Shown here: positions 18,343 through 27,412 of the stretch, in pieces
Layout of the letters: each line of letters opens with the position of its first letter
Numbering within the stretch: position 1 is the first letter of the stretch
NCBI RefSeq assembly: GCF_042662225.1
Contig: NZ_JBHSYQ010000016.1
Coordinates: 372,001 to 436,000, forward strand
Source: Nibribacter roseus
Lineage (GTDB): Bacteria > Bacteroidota > Bacteroidia > Cytophagales > Hymenobacteraceae
Length of the DNA: 64,000 nucleotides
Reading direction: 5' to 3'
The notes under the pieces: generated by a model
What the model saw: the letters and a program-made list of their open reading frames with translations, nothing else
Told to the model about the DNA's origin: nothing
Databases searched by the model: none
Program-made: the position numbers and the translations under genes

Positions 18343-18858
18343 TTACGAGTCTACCTTTATTTCCCACCAGCTGTCGTCTTGCCCTTGATGGTACCTTCGG
18401 AAATTATTCTTCTGCAGTATCTTTTCTGAGGCTAGATTGTCCGTTTCTGTTTGGGCCAATACAAGATTGATATTTGGGTTTGTTTTGCACCATTGTAATA
18501 AGGCGGCTATAGCCTCGGTCATGAGTCCTTTGCCCTGGTGCTCAGGATACGTTCCATAACCAATCTCTACTTGCCCCTCCTCAGTAGGCGGACCTTTAAA
18601 ACAGAGGTCTCCTACCAGTTGATTCTGTTCTTTCAGAACCATTGTCCAAAGAGTATAAAAATAGTATTGATCTGAGTGGGTGCTGACCAGCGGTAGGAAG
18701 TAATTTTCTAGGGTGTGTTTCAAATCAAATGAAATATCCCTGAGCTGATATTCTGTACCAAGTGCAGCCTCTAAAGAACCGTTGTTCAGGGAATATAACT
18801 TCAACTGTTCAGCGGTAAGAGGTAGAATCTTTAGCCTAGGTGTCTCTATTACAAACAT
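18343..18858 (-). CDS. GNAT family N-acetyltransferase (RimJ/RimL-like)
   Basis: 171-residue acetyl-CoA-dependent acetyltransferase. It starts with the RimJ/RimL-like signature MFVIETPRLKILPLTAEQ, has the beta-4 strand VEIGYGTYPEHQGKGLMTEA where (Q/R)xxGxG/A binds the CoA pyrophosphate, and ends with the usual N-x-A-S-x-K-I-L-x-K-N-x-F motif (NLASEKILQKNNF). The substrate cannot be told; relatives acetylate ribosomal protein N-termini or small molecules. It is convergent with the kinase-like lipoprotein and co-directional with topoisomerase IB behind it, with a dispersed repeat between them. Confidence 0.9.
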   Translation of the reverse strand: MFVIETPRLKILPLTAEQLKLYSLNNGSLEAALGTEYQLRDISFDLKHTLENYFLPLVSTHSDQYYFYTLWTMVLKEQNQLVGDLCFKGPPTEEGQVEIGYGTYPEHQGKGLMTEAIAALLQWCKTNPNINLVLAQTETDNLASEKILQKNNFRRYHQGQDDSWWEIKVDS

Positions 18859-18931
18859 GTGTAATATTTTTTTGAGTATTAGCCTCCTAAGATAAAGCTT
18901 ATTTGACAGCTTTGTTATTTGCCCGCCTTTC

Positions 18932-18971
18932 CTGTTTTAGGTGTAATTTTTCAAAAACAGGTCTAAAACAG
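18932..18971. repeat. Dispersed palindromic repeat, copy
   Basis: CTGTTTTAGGTGTA ... CAGGTCTAAAACAG, a 40-base copy with intact outer arms, between two co-directional minus-strand genes. Confidence 0.85.
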
Positions 18972-19005
18972 CAAATCTGCTGGATTCTTTTCAGCTGCTC
19001 GCATT

Positions 19006-20070
19006 TTACCCCTCCTTCACCTCCTTTAACATCTCAATGACAAACTCCTCGGTTCGGCTTAAATACGGGTTTACTTTACGTTTTTTAGCGTCATGCTTTC
19101 TTAGGTATTCCACCAATTTATCATCCTTGAATAAGCTCACAATCTCAGGATGTATATAGTATTTACTGCAAACGGTTGGGGTGTTGCCTAATTCTTTAGC
19201 TACCAATTTAGCAGCCTCTTTCACTGATTTTTCCTTCTCAATCTCGGGGTTTTCATCAATAATTTGCTCCAGACACTCCACCATCATCACGGTTCCGCCC
19301 CAAGTTCTGAAATCTTTTGCGGTGAAGTCGTCTTGGCAGAGCTCCCGCAAATAATCGTTCACATCACCTGACTCAATGGGCTGGCGATCCCCATCTTCGT
19401 CGTAATACTGAAACAAATCATAGCCCGGTATGTCTTGGCATTGTTTCACAAGCCGGGCTAGGCGTCGGTCTTTAATGCTGATTTCATGCTTCACTCCTTT
19501 CTTGCCTACAAACTCAATCCGCAGGTTATCTCCCTCAACCTTAACGTGGCGGTCTCTTAGCGTGGTTAGTCCGTAAGACTTGTTTGATTTTGCATAATGG
19601 CGATTTCCAATTCTTATAAAAGAATTATCCAGCAGCTCAACAACCACCGCCAGCACTTTCCTTTTCTCCAGTTTCTTTAGCCGAAGGTCTTTCTCTACCT
19701 GCTCCCGTATTTTAGGCAACGCCTTGCCGAAGGCCAGCATCTTCCCAAACTTAGTGAGGCTTCTGGCTTCCTGCCATTGCGCATGGTAAAGGTATTGTTT
19801 TCTGCCTTTATCGTCTCGGCCGGTGGCTTGAATATGACCGTTGGGTGAAGGGCAGATCCAGACATCAGTCCAGGCAGGCGGAATCACCAGTTTATTTATG
19901 CGCTCTAATACTTTTTCATCTGTTATCTTTTCTCCTTTAGCGTCAAAAAACTCAAACTTTTTGCCCTTCTGTCGCCTACTTAGGCCAGGCTTTGTATCTG
20001 GTATATAGCGCAAGCCTGCCTGACGAGCCACATCGGCGGGTTTAACTTCTGAAAAAAGACTGTTTTCCAT
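19006..20070 (-). CDS. DNA topoisomerase IB
   Basis: Poxvirus/eukaryote-type topoisomerase that relaxes both positive and negative supercoils through a 3'-phosphotyrosine. The 354-residue length fits the bacterial family. Visible motifs are VIPPAWTDVWICPSPNGHIQ near the N-terminus, GRDDKGRKQYLYH with a catalytic Arg/Lys region, the conserved FIRIGNRHYAKSNKSYGLTTLRDRHV strand-helix region, the DFRTWGGTVM block with active-site Arg, and VCSKYYIHPEIV containing the catalytic tyrosine. Such enzymes are accessory in bacteria. It is monocistronic apart from the GNAT gene downstream. Confidence 0.93.
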   Translation of the reverse strand: MENSLFSEVKPADVARQAGLRYIPDTKPGLSRRQKGKKFEFFDAKGEKITDEKVLERINKLVIPPAWTDVWICPSPNGHIQATGRDDKGRKQYLYHAQWQEARSLTKFGKMLAFGKALPKIREQVEKDLRLKKLEKRKVLAVVVELLDNSFIRIGNRHYAKSNKSYGLTTLRDRHVKVEGDNLRIEFVGKKGVKHEISIKDRRLARLVKQCQDIPGYDLFQYYDEDGDRQPIESGDVNDYLRELCQDDFTAKDFRTWGGTVMMVECLEQIIDENPEIEKEKSVKEAAKLVAKELGNTPTVCSKYYIHPEIVSLFKDDKLVEYLRKHDAKKRKVNPYLSRTEEFVIEMLKEVKEG

Positions 20071-20123
20071 ACAGGAGATGTAAAGTATTCATCCTTAAAC
20101 TTTGCCAGTGGTTAAAGGTTGTG

Positions 20124-20160
20124 CTGTTTTAGACCTGATTTTATGAAAACATACCTAAAA
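20124..20160. repeat. Dispersed palindromic repeat, slightly degenerate copy
   Basis: CTGTTTTAGACCTGATTTTA opens the copy; the right half ends ATACCTAAAA, having lost the terminal CAG. It lies in the divergent region between topoisomerase IB and the M48 protease. Confidence 0.75.
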
Positions 20161-20276
20161 AGATTACTATCACCCTGTGGAGGTACTCTACTCCTTCTGA
20201 TCCGGTTCTACCTAATGCATTGTTTATGCGTAGAAGGTTTTGTTTATTTTACTTTTCTGATACGCTTCCAGAACTT

Positions 20277-21119
20277 ATGACTTTTACTTCCACAGCCAGA
20301 ATACTATTTTTTCTATTTGTGCCGCCCCTGCTGTTATTAGGTGGTTGTGGCACAGACAAGAACGGCGACCACGTTTTCTTCTCTATTGAAGATGACATTG
20401 CGTTGGGCCAGCAGGTAGCTCGACAGGTTGACTCAACCTACCGGGCAAAAGGGCAGCTACTAGAGCGCAACTCTTCTAACCCTAACACAAGAAGAGCCTA
20501 TGCTTATCTAGATAAAATTGTGGAGCGCCTTCTTAATTCAGGGCAGGTTACTCACCGCGATGATTTTGCCTGGGATGTTAAATTGATCAAGGACCCTGAC
20601 AACCTAAATGCTTTTGCCACGCCCGGAGGGCACATCTATGTGTTTACTGGACTCATTCAATACTTAGACTCAGAAGATCAACTGGCAGGCGTATTAGGGC
20701 ATGAAATAGCCCACGCAGACCAGAGGCATACCATTAAACAGCTGCAAAAACAATACGGCATTTCTTTTCTTTTGTCTCTGGCCTTGGGAGACAACTCAGG
20801 AGAACTGGAAAGAATAACTGGGCAGATCATTGGTCAGCTGGCGGGGCTTAAGTTTAGCCGCGACTATGAAAGGGAATCAGATGATTATTCGGTACTGTAT
20901 TTAGGTGGTACAGATTACTACGCCTGTGATGGTGCAGCCGGATTCTTTCAGAAAATGCAGAATGCGGAGCAAAGAGGCAATCCTCCTGAATTTCTTAGCA
21001 CCCACCCTTCACCAGGAAACCGCGTACAAAATATCCAGACAAAAGCGCAGCAAGAAGGCTGTGCTACCACCAGATCAGGTAGTTCCAATTATGAACAGTT
21101 CAAACAGTTGCTGAGGTAA
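20277..21119 (+). CDS. M48 family zinc metallopeptidase lipoprotein
   Basis: Periplasmic zinc protease related to BepA/LoiP, which take part in outer-membrane protein quality control. The start at 20277 gives a clean lipoprotein signal (FFLFVPPLLLLGGC); the frame is open to a TTG at 20220. The metal site is GVLGHEIAHADQRHT (HEIAH) and the third ligand is probably the Glu in FSRDYERESDDYSV. The segment NAFATPGGHIYVFTGLIQYL is a strongly conserved M48 block. Unlike BepA there is no C-terminal TPR part; the protein ends after the STHPSPGNRVQNI block. It starts a plus-strand run with the App1-like gene 86 bases later. Confidence 0.93.
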   Translation: MTFTSTARILFFLFVPPLLLLGGCGTDKNGDHVFFSIEDDIALGQQVARQVDSTYRAKGQLLERNSSNPNTRRAYAYLDKIVERLLNSGQVTHRDDFAWDVKLIKDPDNLNAFATPGGHIYVFTGLIQYLDSEDQLAGVLGHEIAHADQRHTIKQLQKQYGISFLLSLALGDNSGELERITGQIIGQLAGLKFSRDYERESDDYSVLYLGGTDYYACDGAAGFFQKMQNAEQRGNPPEFLSTHPSPGNRVQNIQTKAQQEGCATTRSGSSNYEQFKQLLR

Positions 21120-21205
21120 AAGAAGCACAAGAGGTAGATAAAAATCCATTAATATATATCTCTAAATAGCTATATCCGTAGGAAAAGATATACATACTTC
21201 TACAC

Positions 21206-22411
21206 ATGAGCCAAGACTGGAAAAAACGCCTGGGAGCATCCTTAGAAAAAGCTGATGACACCTTTGACCTGTTCATGCAACGTCTGCGCAACCGCCTGGG
21301 CCTGTACAAACCCTTGCATATTGTGCCTTACCGCAGCTATGGTACTGTGAACCGGCTATATGTAAAAGGCCGAGTTCTGGCAGACAAAGGAATTTCTTCC
21401 GCAGCCGAAAATGACACCCTCTGGAAAAACCTACTGAACATGTACCGCCGTTTTGAAAGCGACGAGGTACGCGATGCCGTGTTACAGGTGTCTTTCAACG
21501 AGCAGCATTACCAGGTAGTCACTGACAGAGAGGGTTATTATGTACTGAATCTTGAACCTAAAGCACCTCTTAAATTAGATGATATTTGGCATGAGGTAGA
21601 GATTGAATTAACTCATGCCAACATATCATCATTTGAACCCGGAGTAAAGGCAGAAGCACATGTACTTGTTCCGCCCCCAGACGCTGAATACGGCATCATC
21701 TCAGATATTGATGATACCATTGTGCTCACCTCTGCTACAGATTTGATAAAAATGTCGCAGCACACGTTTATGAACAATGCCCGCACTAGATTACCATTTG
21801 CGGGAGTGTCTGCTTTCTACCGTTCGCTGCAACTAGGCCGCAATGGCAAACGTAACAACCCCTTCTTTTACGTGAGCAGCAGCCCCTGGAACCTGTACGA
21901 CCTACTGCACGATTTTTTAGACATTCACGACATACCGGCTGGCCCTCTTCTGCTCCGTGACTTTGGGCTTATGCAAAACAAGTTCTTTGGGTCTGACCAC
22001 ATGAGCCATAAGTTTAAGGAGATAAAAAATATATTGCTCACTTACCCTCACCTTAACTTTATCTTGATTGGCGACAGCGGACAAGAAGACCCTAAAATTT
22101 ACCGTGAAGTCATTAAAGAGTTTCCAGGTCGGATTATCTGCTCTTATATAAGAGATGTAAACTTGCCTGATCGTGCCAAAATAGTTCAGGAGGTACAGGA
22201 AGAGCTAAAGGAAACCGTAGAAATGATTCTGGTGAAAGACACTGCTGAAGCCGCCCAACACGCTGCCCAAAATGGATATATTTTCCATGACGAAGTAGAA
22301 AAAGTAGAAGAGCAGGCAGTAATAGACCAAAGCGATGCCCCTGGAACAGCCACACAACAAGCTCCCGCTCCTATTAGCAAAGACACCAGGAGAAAAAGCT
22401 CTGAGTCTTGA
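21206..22411 (+). CDS. App1-like phosphatidate phosphatase domain protein (DUF2183)
   Basis: 401-residue protein of the App1/DUF2183 family, HAD-like phosphatases that in yeast act on phosphatidate. The catalytic DxDxT motif is GIISDIDDTIVLTSATD; later conserved pieces are FFYVSSSPWNLYDLLHDF and ILIGDSGQEDPKIYREVI (HAD motif region). The N-terminal 120 residues form the beta-rich domain typical of the family (YGTVNRLYVKGRVL, VTDREGYYVLNL). No signal peptide is visible. The C-terminus is a low-complexity acidic tail. Lipid substrate is inferred from the yeast enzyme only. Confidence 0.88.
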   Translation: MSQDWKKRLGASLEKADDTFDLFMQRLRNRLGLYKPLHIVPYRSYGTVNRLYVKGRVLADKGISSAAENDTLWKNLLNMYRRFESDEVRDAVLQVSFNEQHYQVVTDREGYYVLNLEPKAPLKLDDIWHEVEIELTHANISSFEPGVKAEAHVLVPPPDAEYGIISDIDDTIVLTSATDLIKMSQHTFMNNARTRLPFAGVSAFYRSLQLGRNGKRNNPFFYVSSSPWNLYDLLHDFLDIHDIPAGPLLLRDFGLMQNKFFGSDHMSHKFKEIKNILLTYPHLNFILIGDSGQEDPKIYREVIKEFPGRIICSYIRDVNLPDRAKIVQEVQEELKETVEMILVKDTAEAAQHAAQNGYIFHDEVEKVEEQAVIDQSDAPGTATQQAPAPISKDTRRKSSES

Positions 22412-22470
22412 GTTATGAATTATAAAGCTCAAGTGCACGTTTAATTTCTTTACCCAAGACTCAGGACTCA

Positions 22471-22932
22471 CTAAGAAGAATGATCGGCTACTATTTTCCA
22501 TTTTCCGCCTATTTTCCGGAAAACAAGCGAAAAATGGCCTTCAAGGTCACCAATAGTGCGGCGAAGGTGCCATTTACCAATTACGAATAGTCCGTCTTTG
22601 CTGATGATATCAGTACGCAACAAAGTAAAAGTGAGCTTACCCATTGCCTCTGGAGTAGGATACCCTCTTTTATAGTTTTGCAGAGTTTGGTTCCAGCCGT
22701 ATGTGGGGCCATTTTTACCAATAAACACTAATGAATCTGATTGCCAGTAAGGCTCCATGAAAGCCTCTAAATCTCCGCGGTTCCAAGCTTCGCTCTGACG
22801 CAGCATAATGGCTGAAATCTCCTTATAATACTGTCTAGCCTGCAACTTAGGACTACAACTTTGGCTAACCAACAAGAAAAAAGCCGGGAGAAGAACATGG
22901 CATACGGCGGTCAGATAGGCACTGTTTCTCAT
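22471..22932 (-). CDS. NTF2-like / DUF4440 lipoprotein
   Basis: About 153-residue putative lipoprotein with an NTF2-like (SnoaL/DUF4440) fold: a cone of one long helix (ISAIMLRQSEAWNRGDLEAFMEPY) followed by strands (SLVFIGKNGPTYGWNQTLQNY, GHFSLVFRKIGGKWKIVADHSS). The signal ends in a lipobox (LLVSQSC). I use the ATG at 22932, which overlaps the mtgA stop as ATGA and suggests translational coupling; an ATG three codons upstream is also possible. No active-site residues can be assigned. Function unknown; may bind or hydrolyse a small hydrophobic molecule in the envelope. Confidence 0.82.
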   Translation of the reverse strand: MRNSAYLTAVCHVLLPAFFLLVSQSCSPKLQARQYYKEISAIMLRQSEAWNRGDLEAFMEPYWQSDSLVFIGKNGPTYGWNQTLQNYKRGYPTPEAMGKLTFTLLRTDIISKDGLFVIGKWHLRRTIGDLEGHFSLVFRKIGGKWKIVADHSS

Positions 22933-23654
22933 TTCATCCAAGTTTTTATATAATCAGTACCGCCAAGTCGGTTCATGTTGCGCACAATGTTCCTGCGACG
23001 GCGCAAGGTATAGCCAGAGGGTTTTGCCGCAGAAAATTTAATTGGGTTAGGCAACACCGCTGCCAACAAAGCCGCCTGCTGCCGGCCTACTTTATCTGGG
23101 GTTATGTTAAAGAACTTCTTGCTGGCAGCGTGTACGCCAAAAATATGGTCTCCCATTTCAGCAATATTCAAGTAAACCTCCATTATCCGCTCTTTCCCCC
23201 ACAGCAGTTCTATGAGAAAAGTAAAATACATTTCAACGCCTTTTCTAACATAGCTACGCCCGTGCCACAGAAAAACATTTTTTGCTACCTGCTGACTAAT
23301 GGTGCTGCCCCCTACTGTTTTTTTTCCGGACATGTTGGTTTGAAATGCCTTCTTTATAGCCTCAAAATCGAACCCGCTATGCACCAGAAACAGTTGGTCT
23401 TCTGCAGCAATAGCAGCCAACGGAAGCTGTAGCGACATATCTTCTAACTCTACAAACTTATATTGAATTACCTCTACCTGCTCTGTCTTTGGCGAAGGTT
23501 CTGACCGTTTGCTCAGCATGTGCAACGTGACCGGTGGATCTAGCCAACGATAGGCCAATACCCATAGAATAGAAATCAAAAAAAGGCTCAGGCAAAGCTT
23601 CCAGAATACCCTGAGAACTTCTTTAAAAGTAAAATTGATTTGCTTGCCTGACAT
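22929..23654 (-). CDS. mtgA: Monofunctional peptidoglycan transglycosylase
   Basis: Membrane-anchored glycosyltransferase 51 enzyme that polymerises lipid II into glycan strands without a transpeptidase domain (241 residues). One N-terminal transmembrane helix (VFWKLCLSLFLISILWVLAYRWL) precedes the GT51 domain. Conserved motifs are AAIAAEDQLFLVHSGFDFEAI with the catalytic Glu, KKTVGGSTISQQVAKNVFL, RKGVEMYFTFLIELLWGKERIMEVYLNIAEMG with the second catalytic Glu, and AALLAAVLPNP. The gene leads a two-gene unit with the NTF2-like lipoprotein. Confidence 0.95.
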   Translation of the reverse strand: MSGKQINFTFKEVLRVFWKLCLSLFLISILWVLAYRWLDPPVTLHMLSKRSEPSPKTEQVEVIQYKFVELEDMSLQLPLAAIAAEDQLFLVHSGFDFEAIKKAFQTNMSGKKTVGGSTISQQVAKNVFLWHGRSYVRKGVEMYFTFLIELLWGKERIMEVYLNIAEMGDHIFGVHAASKKFFNITPDKVGRQQAALLAAVLPNPIKFSAAKPSGYTLRRRRNIVRNMNRLGGTDYIKTWMK

Positions 23655-23721
23655 GCCTGACCTAGTTTCTACAGTTTTTTACTTTAATTTTTTATTCAGA
23701 ACCAGAAATGCTCAGTTATTT

Positions 23722-23761
23722 CTGTTTTAGAGCCATTTTTCTGAAAACAACTCTAAAACAG
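23722..23761. repeat. Dispersed palindromic repeat, copy
   Basis: CTGTTTTAGAGCCATTTTTC with the mirror half CAACTCTAAAACAG. The inner bases differ from other copies (AGAGCC/CTCT) but covary, so the hairpin is kept. Located in the divergent mtgA / LON-domain region. Confidence 0.85.
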
Positions 23762-23891
23762 AGTCATATCATCCTAAAAACCAGTTTATAAGATATTATA
23801 ACTTTACTTCCGGAGCCACAAAAATAAACAAATAGTGGCAGCGTGTAGTTGATAATTATAAATTAGTGGCCTCTACCTTGCCTTTTTACAT

Positions 23892-24527
23892 ATGAGCAGA
23901 TTTCTGCCTCTTTTCCCCCTTAACATTGTTGTTTATCCTGGAGAGAAATTGAACATCCATATTTTTGAGATGCGTTACCGCCAGCTCATAACAGAGAGCC
24001 ATACCAATGGCACCACTTTTGGTATTCCGGTATACCTGAACAGCGGCATTGGTGAGTACGGTACAGAAATAAAGCTGTTAGGTATAGAGAAAAAATACCC
24101 AGGCGGGGAGATGGATGTAAAAACCCAAGGACTTGGCATTTTCAAAATCAAAGATTTCCAGCGTCAGGCCCCAGACAGACTGTACCCTTCCGGTGAAATT
24201 GAAGATCTCACACCTGAGCAAGACAATGCAGAATGGCAGCATTTACAAGTAAAGGAAATGCTACAGGAACTTTACAGCGCTCTAAGCATTCAGTCGCTTA
24301 TGCTGAAGCTTGGTGACAACTTCAGGTCGTATGACATAGCCCACCACATAGGATTTACCTTGGAGCAGGAATATGCCTTACTGCAATGTCTAAAAGAAAG
24401 CGAGCGGTTAGAAATAATTTTATCTCATCTGCAGCAGATTTTGCCTGTTGTGCAGCAAACAGAAAAGCTAAAGGAACGGGTTAAGCTGAACGGCCATTTT
24501 AAGAATTTGACTCCTCCAAACTTTTAA
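23892..24527 (+). CDS. LON N-terminal domain (substrate-binding) protein
   Basis: 211-residue stand-alone LON substrate-binding domain, lacking the AAA+ and protease parts. The family signature is clear: LPLFPLNIVVYPGEKLNIHIFEMRYRQLI, with GTTFGIPVYLNSG and the later MDVKTQGLGIFKI. In LonA this domain selects unfolded substrates; the free proteins have no settled function. The C-terminal third is helical. It precedes the metallophosphoesterase gene by 110 bases in the same direction. Confidence 0.9.
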   Translation: MSRFLPLFPLNIVVYPGEKLNIHIFEMRYRQLITESHTNGTTFGIPVYLNSGIGEYGTEIKLLGIEKKYPGGEMDVKTQGLGIFKIKDFQRQAPDRLYPSGEIEDLTPEQDNAEWQHLQVKEMLQELYSALSIQSLMLKLGDNFRSYDIAHHIGFTLEQEYALLQCLKESERLEIILSHLQQILPVVQQTEKLKERVKLNGHFKNLTPPNF

Positions 24528-24636
24528 ACTTTTTATGCAGTATTAAGAAGTAGGTATCTTAGAAAGAACATACACTCTATTTTAAAGATTAGATGTTACA
24601 GAAGTTTCTAAGAGCAGCCAGGCCTAACACCACATC

Positions 24637-25830
24637 ATGATTCTAAAACTTGCGCTGACTTTTTTTGTTCTGTTCACAGCATACACCGTTTGGTCCTACC
24701 TGCGGGAGCGTAAGTACCGAAAGAAACCTTTTTATGGTCTGGCTGATATTGGGTGGCGAACCATTCAGCCCCCTCCTACTGAAAGTAGAATACACTCTGT
24801 AGCCTTAGTGGGCGATATAGGAAATGCCGGCCCTGTAGAGACCGACAGCGTGATGCAGTCAATCAAAGACTGGCTAGACACAGAAGGCGCTAAAAGCACT
24901 ATAGTTTTTCTGGGAGATAATATATATCCGGTTGGTCTTCCGCCAGAGGGGCATCGTCACCATCAGAATGCCTTACAAAAACTATATTACCAGCTAGAGC
25001 TCTTTAAAAGCTACGAGGGCAAAGTGGTGTACCTTGGCGGAAATCATGACTGGAACAAAGGGCGCAGAAACGGATTGACGTATGCCCTTCGGCAAGAGCG
25101 AACTATTTGCGAGGCTCTTAATGATCCTTTAGCTTTTTTACCAAAAAATGCCACATTAGGTCCTGTGCCCCTTGAAATCAATGACCATTTGCTGCTCATT
25201 GTCATCAATACACAATGGTGGGTTCAAAAAGGAGAAAAGCCCCGCCGCCTGTATCCGGACCAGGAAGAGACTAATCCCGAAGCGTTCTTCTCTGCATTAC
25301 AACTGCTTCTGGAAAAGAACAAGCATCGCTTTGTAATCATTGCCGCCCATCATCCATTGTATAGCAACGCTCTGCACGGTGGTAAATTCACTGTAAAGCA
25401 GCAACTCTTTCCGCTAACCTTCATCAATAAAAAGGCTATGTTGCCGTTGCCCATGGCCGGCTTGGCGTTTAGGTTGTACCGTAAATACATTGGAGCTACA
25501 GAAGATATGTCTTTCCCGCCATTTAAGCGTTTTAGGAAGAAAATACTTAAGTTACTTCACCAGTACTCAAATTTCTTCTATGTGGGCGGCCATGATCATA
25601 ATCTGCAGTACTTTCAGGTAAAAGGAGGCCACTACGCAGTCAGCGGATCTGGCAGCAAAACCAATTTTGTAGCGAAGGGCGGCAAAGCAACCTTCAGTCA
25701 CGAAAACAAAGGCTTCATGGTCTTAGACCATTATCAAGATGGTTCTGTATGGCTCCGCGTTTTAGAACCCTCAGAGGAGACTCCAAAAAAAACGATTATA
25801 GCATTTCAGAAGTGCCTCTACAAAACATAG
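24637..25830 (+). CDS. Membrane-anchored metallophosphoesterase
   Basis: 397-residue calcineurin-like phosphoesterase with an N-terminal membrane anchor (MILKLALTFFVLFTAYTVWSYL). The di-metal motifs are ALVGDIGNAG (Asp), FLGDNIYPVGL (GDN), YLGGNHDWNKG (GNHD), IIAAHHPLYSN (HH) and FYVGGHDHNLQYF (GHDH). The catalytic domain would lie outside the inner membrane if the short N-terminal helix is inserted in the usual orientation. The substrate is unknown; related Bacteroidota proteins are annotated only as phosphoesterases. Confidence 0.9.
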   Translation: MILKLALTFFVLFTAYTVWSYLRERKYRKKPFYGLADIGWRTIQPPPTESRIHSVALVGDIGNAGPVETDSVMQSIKDWLDTEGAKSTIVFLGDNIYPVGLPPEGHRHHQNALQKLYYQLELFKSYEGKVVYLGGNHDWNKGRRNGLTYALRQERTICEALNDPLAFLPKNATLGPVPLEINDHLLLIVINTQWWVQKGEKPRRLYPDQEETNPEAFFSALQLLLEKNKHRFVIIAAHHPLYSNALHGGKFTVKQQLFPLTFINKKAMLPLPMAGLAFRLYRKYIGATEDMSFPPFKRFRKKILKLLHQYSNFFYVGGHDHNLQYFQVKGGHYAVSGSGSKTNFVAKGGKATFSHENKGFMVLDHYQDGSVWLRVLEPSEETPKKTIIAFQKCLYKT

Positions 25831-25843
25831 GCCCATTCCATAG

Positions 25844-26725
25844 TTACTCTGCAGGCAAAACTACTTTAAGGCTGCTCGGCAACACCTTGAAATGAATTAC
25901 CTCTGAACAAGGTACAGGCTCTCCGTCTATGTGGCAGACTTCACGGCAATGATTGATGATAGTTGCTTCCTGACAGCTAAACTTTTGGGTAAATTCACTT
26001 TCATCTATATTCTCGGTATACATCTGATATAGAATACCCAAGCTGGCAGTCTTGGGGAATGGTTTCAGTATAAATATCTCGAACAAGCCGTCATTAATCA
26101 CTCCGTTAGGATTGATAGCCGCATTACTTCCAAATGCCTTCGCGTTTGTAACAGTTACCATGAATGCCTCACCTGAAAAAACCTCTTTCCCTTCTATCAG
26201 AACTGTATACTTCTTGGGCTCATAGGCCATAAATTGCTGTAAAGCAATCCAGGCATAAGCGCCGGGGCCACGGGTATCTCCTTCATTAAATTGCTTTACC
26301 ACCAGCGCATTAAATCCTAGATCACATAAATGGATGGAAGGCTCCTCATTCACGAGCAGCGTATCTATTGATTTTATTTTGTAATGATTTATCACCTCAA
26401 GGGCTTCAATAAAATCCTGCGGTATATCCAGATCTTTAGACAGTCCGTTACCTGAACCTTGCGGAATAATGGCTAATGCCATAGCGGTGTTAATTAGAAG
26501 TTTAGCCACCATGTTTACAGTACCATCTCCCCCAACGGCCACTACTATATCAGGTTGAAAAGAATCTATGTGCTCCCGCAGGCGCTCTTCATCTTTCTGT
26601 CCCGTTGTTTTAAAAAAGATAGACTCCACCTTTTGCCGCTGGCAGAAGATAAACATATCTTGCTCTAGCTCCTCTTTATCAATGTCTCCAGCTATTGGGT
26701 TTATAGCAAAAAGTATCTTAGCCAT
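25844..26725 (-). CDS. Diacylglycerol-kinase-family lipid kinase (YegS/DagK-like)
   Basis: 293-residue ATP-dependent lipid kinase of the DAGK catalytic family. The nucleotide-binding part begins MAKILFAINPIAGDIDKEEL and contains VVAVGGDGTVNMVAK (GGDGT) and AIIPQGSGNGLSKDL. The C-terminal beta-sandwich has DLGFNALVVKQFN and the NPNGVINDGLFEIFIL block. It probably phosphorylates diacylglycerol or a related lipid at the inner face of the membrane. It converges with the phosphoesterase gene, 14 bases apart. Confidence 0.92.
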   Translation of the reverse strand: MAKILFAINPIAGDIDKEELEQDMFIFCQRQKVESIFFKTTGQKDEERLREHIDSFQPDIVVAVGGDGTVNMVAKLLINTAMALAIIPQGSGNGLSKDLDIPQDFIEALEVINHYKIKSIDTLLVNEEPSIHLCDLGFNALVVKQFNEGDTRGPGAYAWIALQQFMAYEPKKYTVLIEGKEVFSGEAFMVTVTNAKAFGSNAAINPNGVINDGLFEIFILKPFPKTASLGILYQMYTENIDESEFTQKFSCQEATIINHCREVCHIDGEPVPCSEVIHFKVLPSSLKVVLPAE

Positions 26726-26747
26726 GGTTCAACGGTACCCTCTAAGT

Positions 26748-26786
26748 GGTTTTGGGCTTAATTTTCAAAAAACAGGTTTAAAACAG
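26748..26786. repeat. Dispersed palindromic repeat, degenerate left arm
   Basis: The right half CAGGTTTAAAACAG is well kept; the left half has decayed to GGTTTTGGGCTTAATTTT. Upstream of the lipid kinase gene. Confidence 0.65.
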
Positions 26787-27194
26787 ATTTACATAAGTAT
26801 TATCTGCTTACCTATTGCGGCTTATACGCTAATATATACAAGAAGTAACCCGAGTTTCTTCTTGTGCCTCTAATTCTTTTTTACTGGAATTTATTCAAGT
26901 ACAGTTAAAATGAGCATAAATTGGTGATGGTGACAATCATTGTTTAAACAGTAAACATCATTATCTGAAATTTATACTATTACAACAATTACTTTTAACT
27001 ATCTAAAATTTAAACCGGAAATCTTAAACATAATTTTAGCTTTATTTATTTAAGACACAGCTCATTATATAATGATCACACATAATCACCACCTGTCAAA
27101 TTTCATAAAACAAACAAGTATCTATATCTTTTTATATTGCACTTACGTAAGAGACGTATCGTACTTAGTACGGTTAAAACTAAAACGAAAGAAC
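26787..27194. promoter_or_regulatory. AT-rich control region with two short palindromes
   Basis: About 400 bases with no convincing gene. Near its end are a perfect 10-bp palindrome CTTACGTAAG (27142-27151) and CGTACT-T-AGTACG (27160-27172), 23-50 bases before the ATG of the small membrane protein at 27195. They are candidate operators or part of an unusual promoter. Confidence 0.35.
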
Positions 27195-27401
27195 ATGAAC
27201 CTTAAAAGAACATTCGGCGCCATTTTAACAGTCCTAGGGATTGTGGGCGTAATTTGGGGAGCCTATGCTTTCTTGGCCGGCGGCGATTCTGTAGGAAATA
27301 TTTCAATGAACCAGTTTTCTGCTGCTGTACCCTTTGTTGTTGGACTTATCTTCTTGTTCACAGGCATAAGCCTTGTAAAAACTACCCGAGACAACGCCTA
27401 G
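27195..27401 (+). CDS. Small two-helix membrane protein
   Basis: 68-residue predicted inner-membrane protein of unknown function. I take the ATG at 27195 (MNLKRTFGAILTVLGIVGVIWGAY): the frame is open further upstream to 27072 but that stretch is in AT-rich intergenic DNA. It has two transmembrane segments, TFGAILTVLGIVGVIWGAYAFL and FSAAVPFVVGLIFLFTGISLV, joined by a short polar loop. A perfect terminator palindrome follows 11 bases after the stop. Small proteins of this kind are common in Bacteroidota stress regulons, but nothing here proves that. Confidence 0.75.
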   Translation: MNLKRTFGAILTVLGIVGVIWGAYAFLAGGDSVGNISMNQFSAAVPFVVGLIFLFTGISLVKTTRDNA

Positions 27402-27412
27402 CCTATTAAACC

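Noticed and set aside
23130..23432. 100-codon plus-strand frame inside mtgA
   Set aside because: Complement of the GT51 catalytic domain, which is fully conserved on the minus strand.
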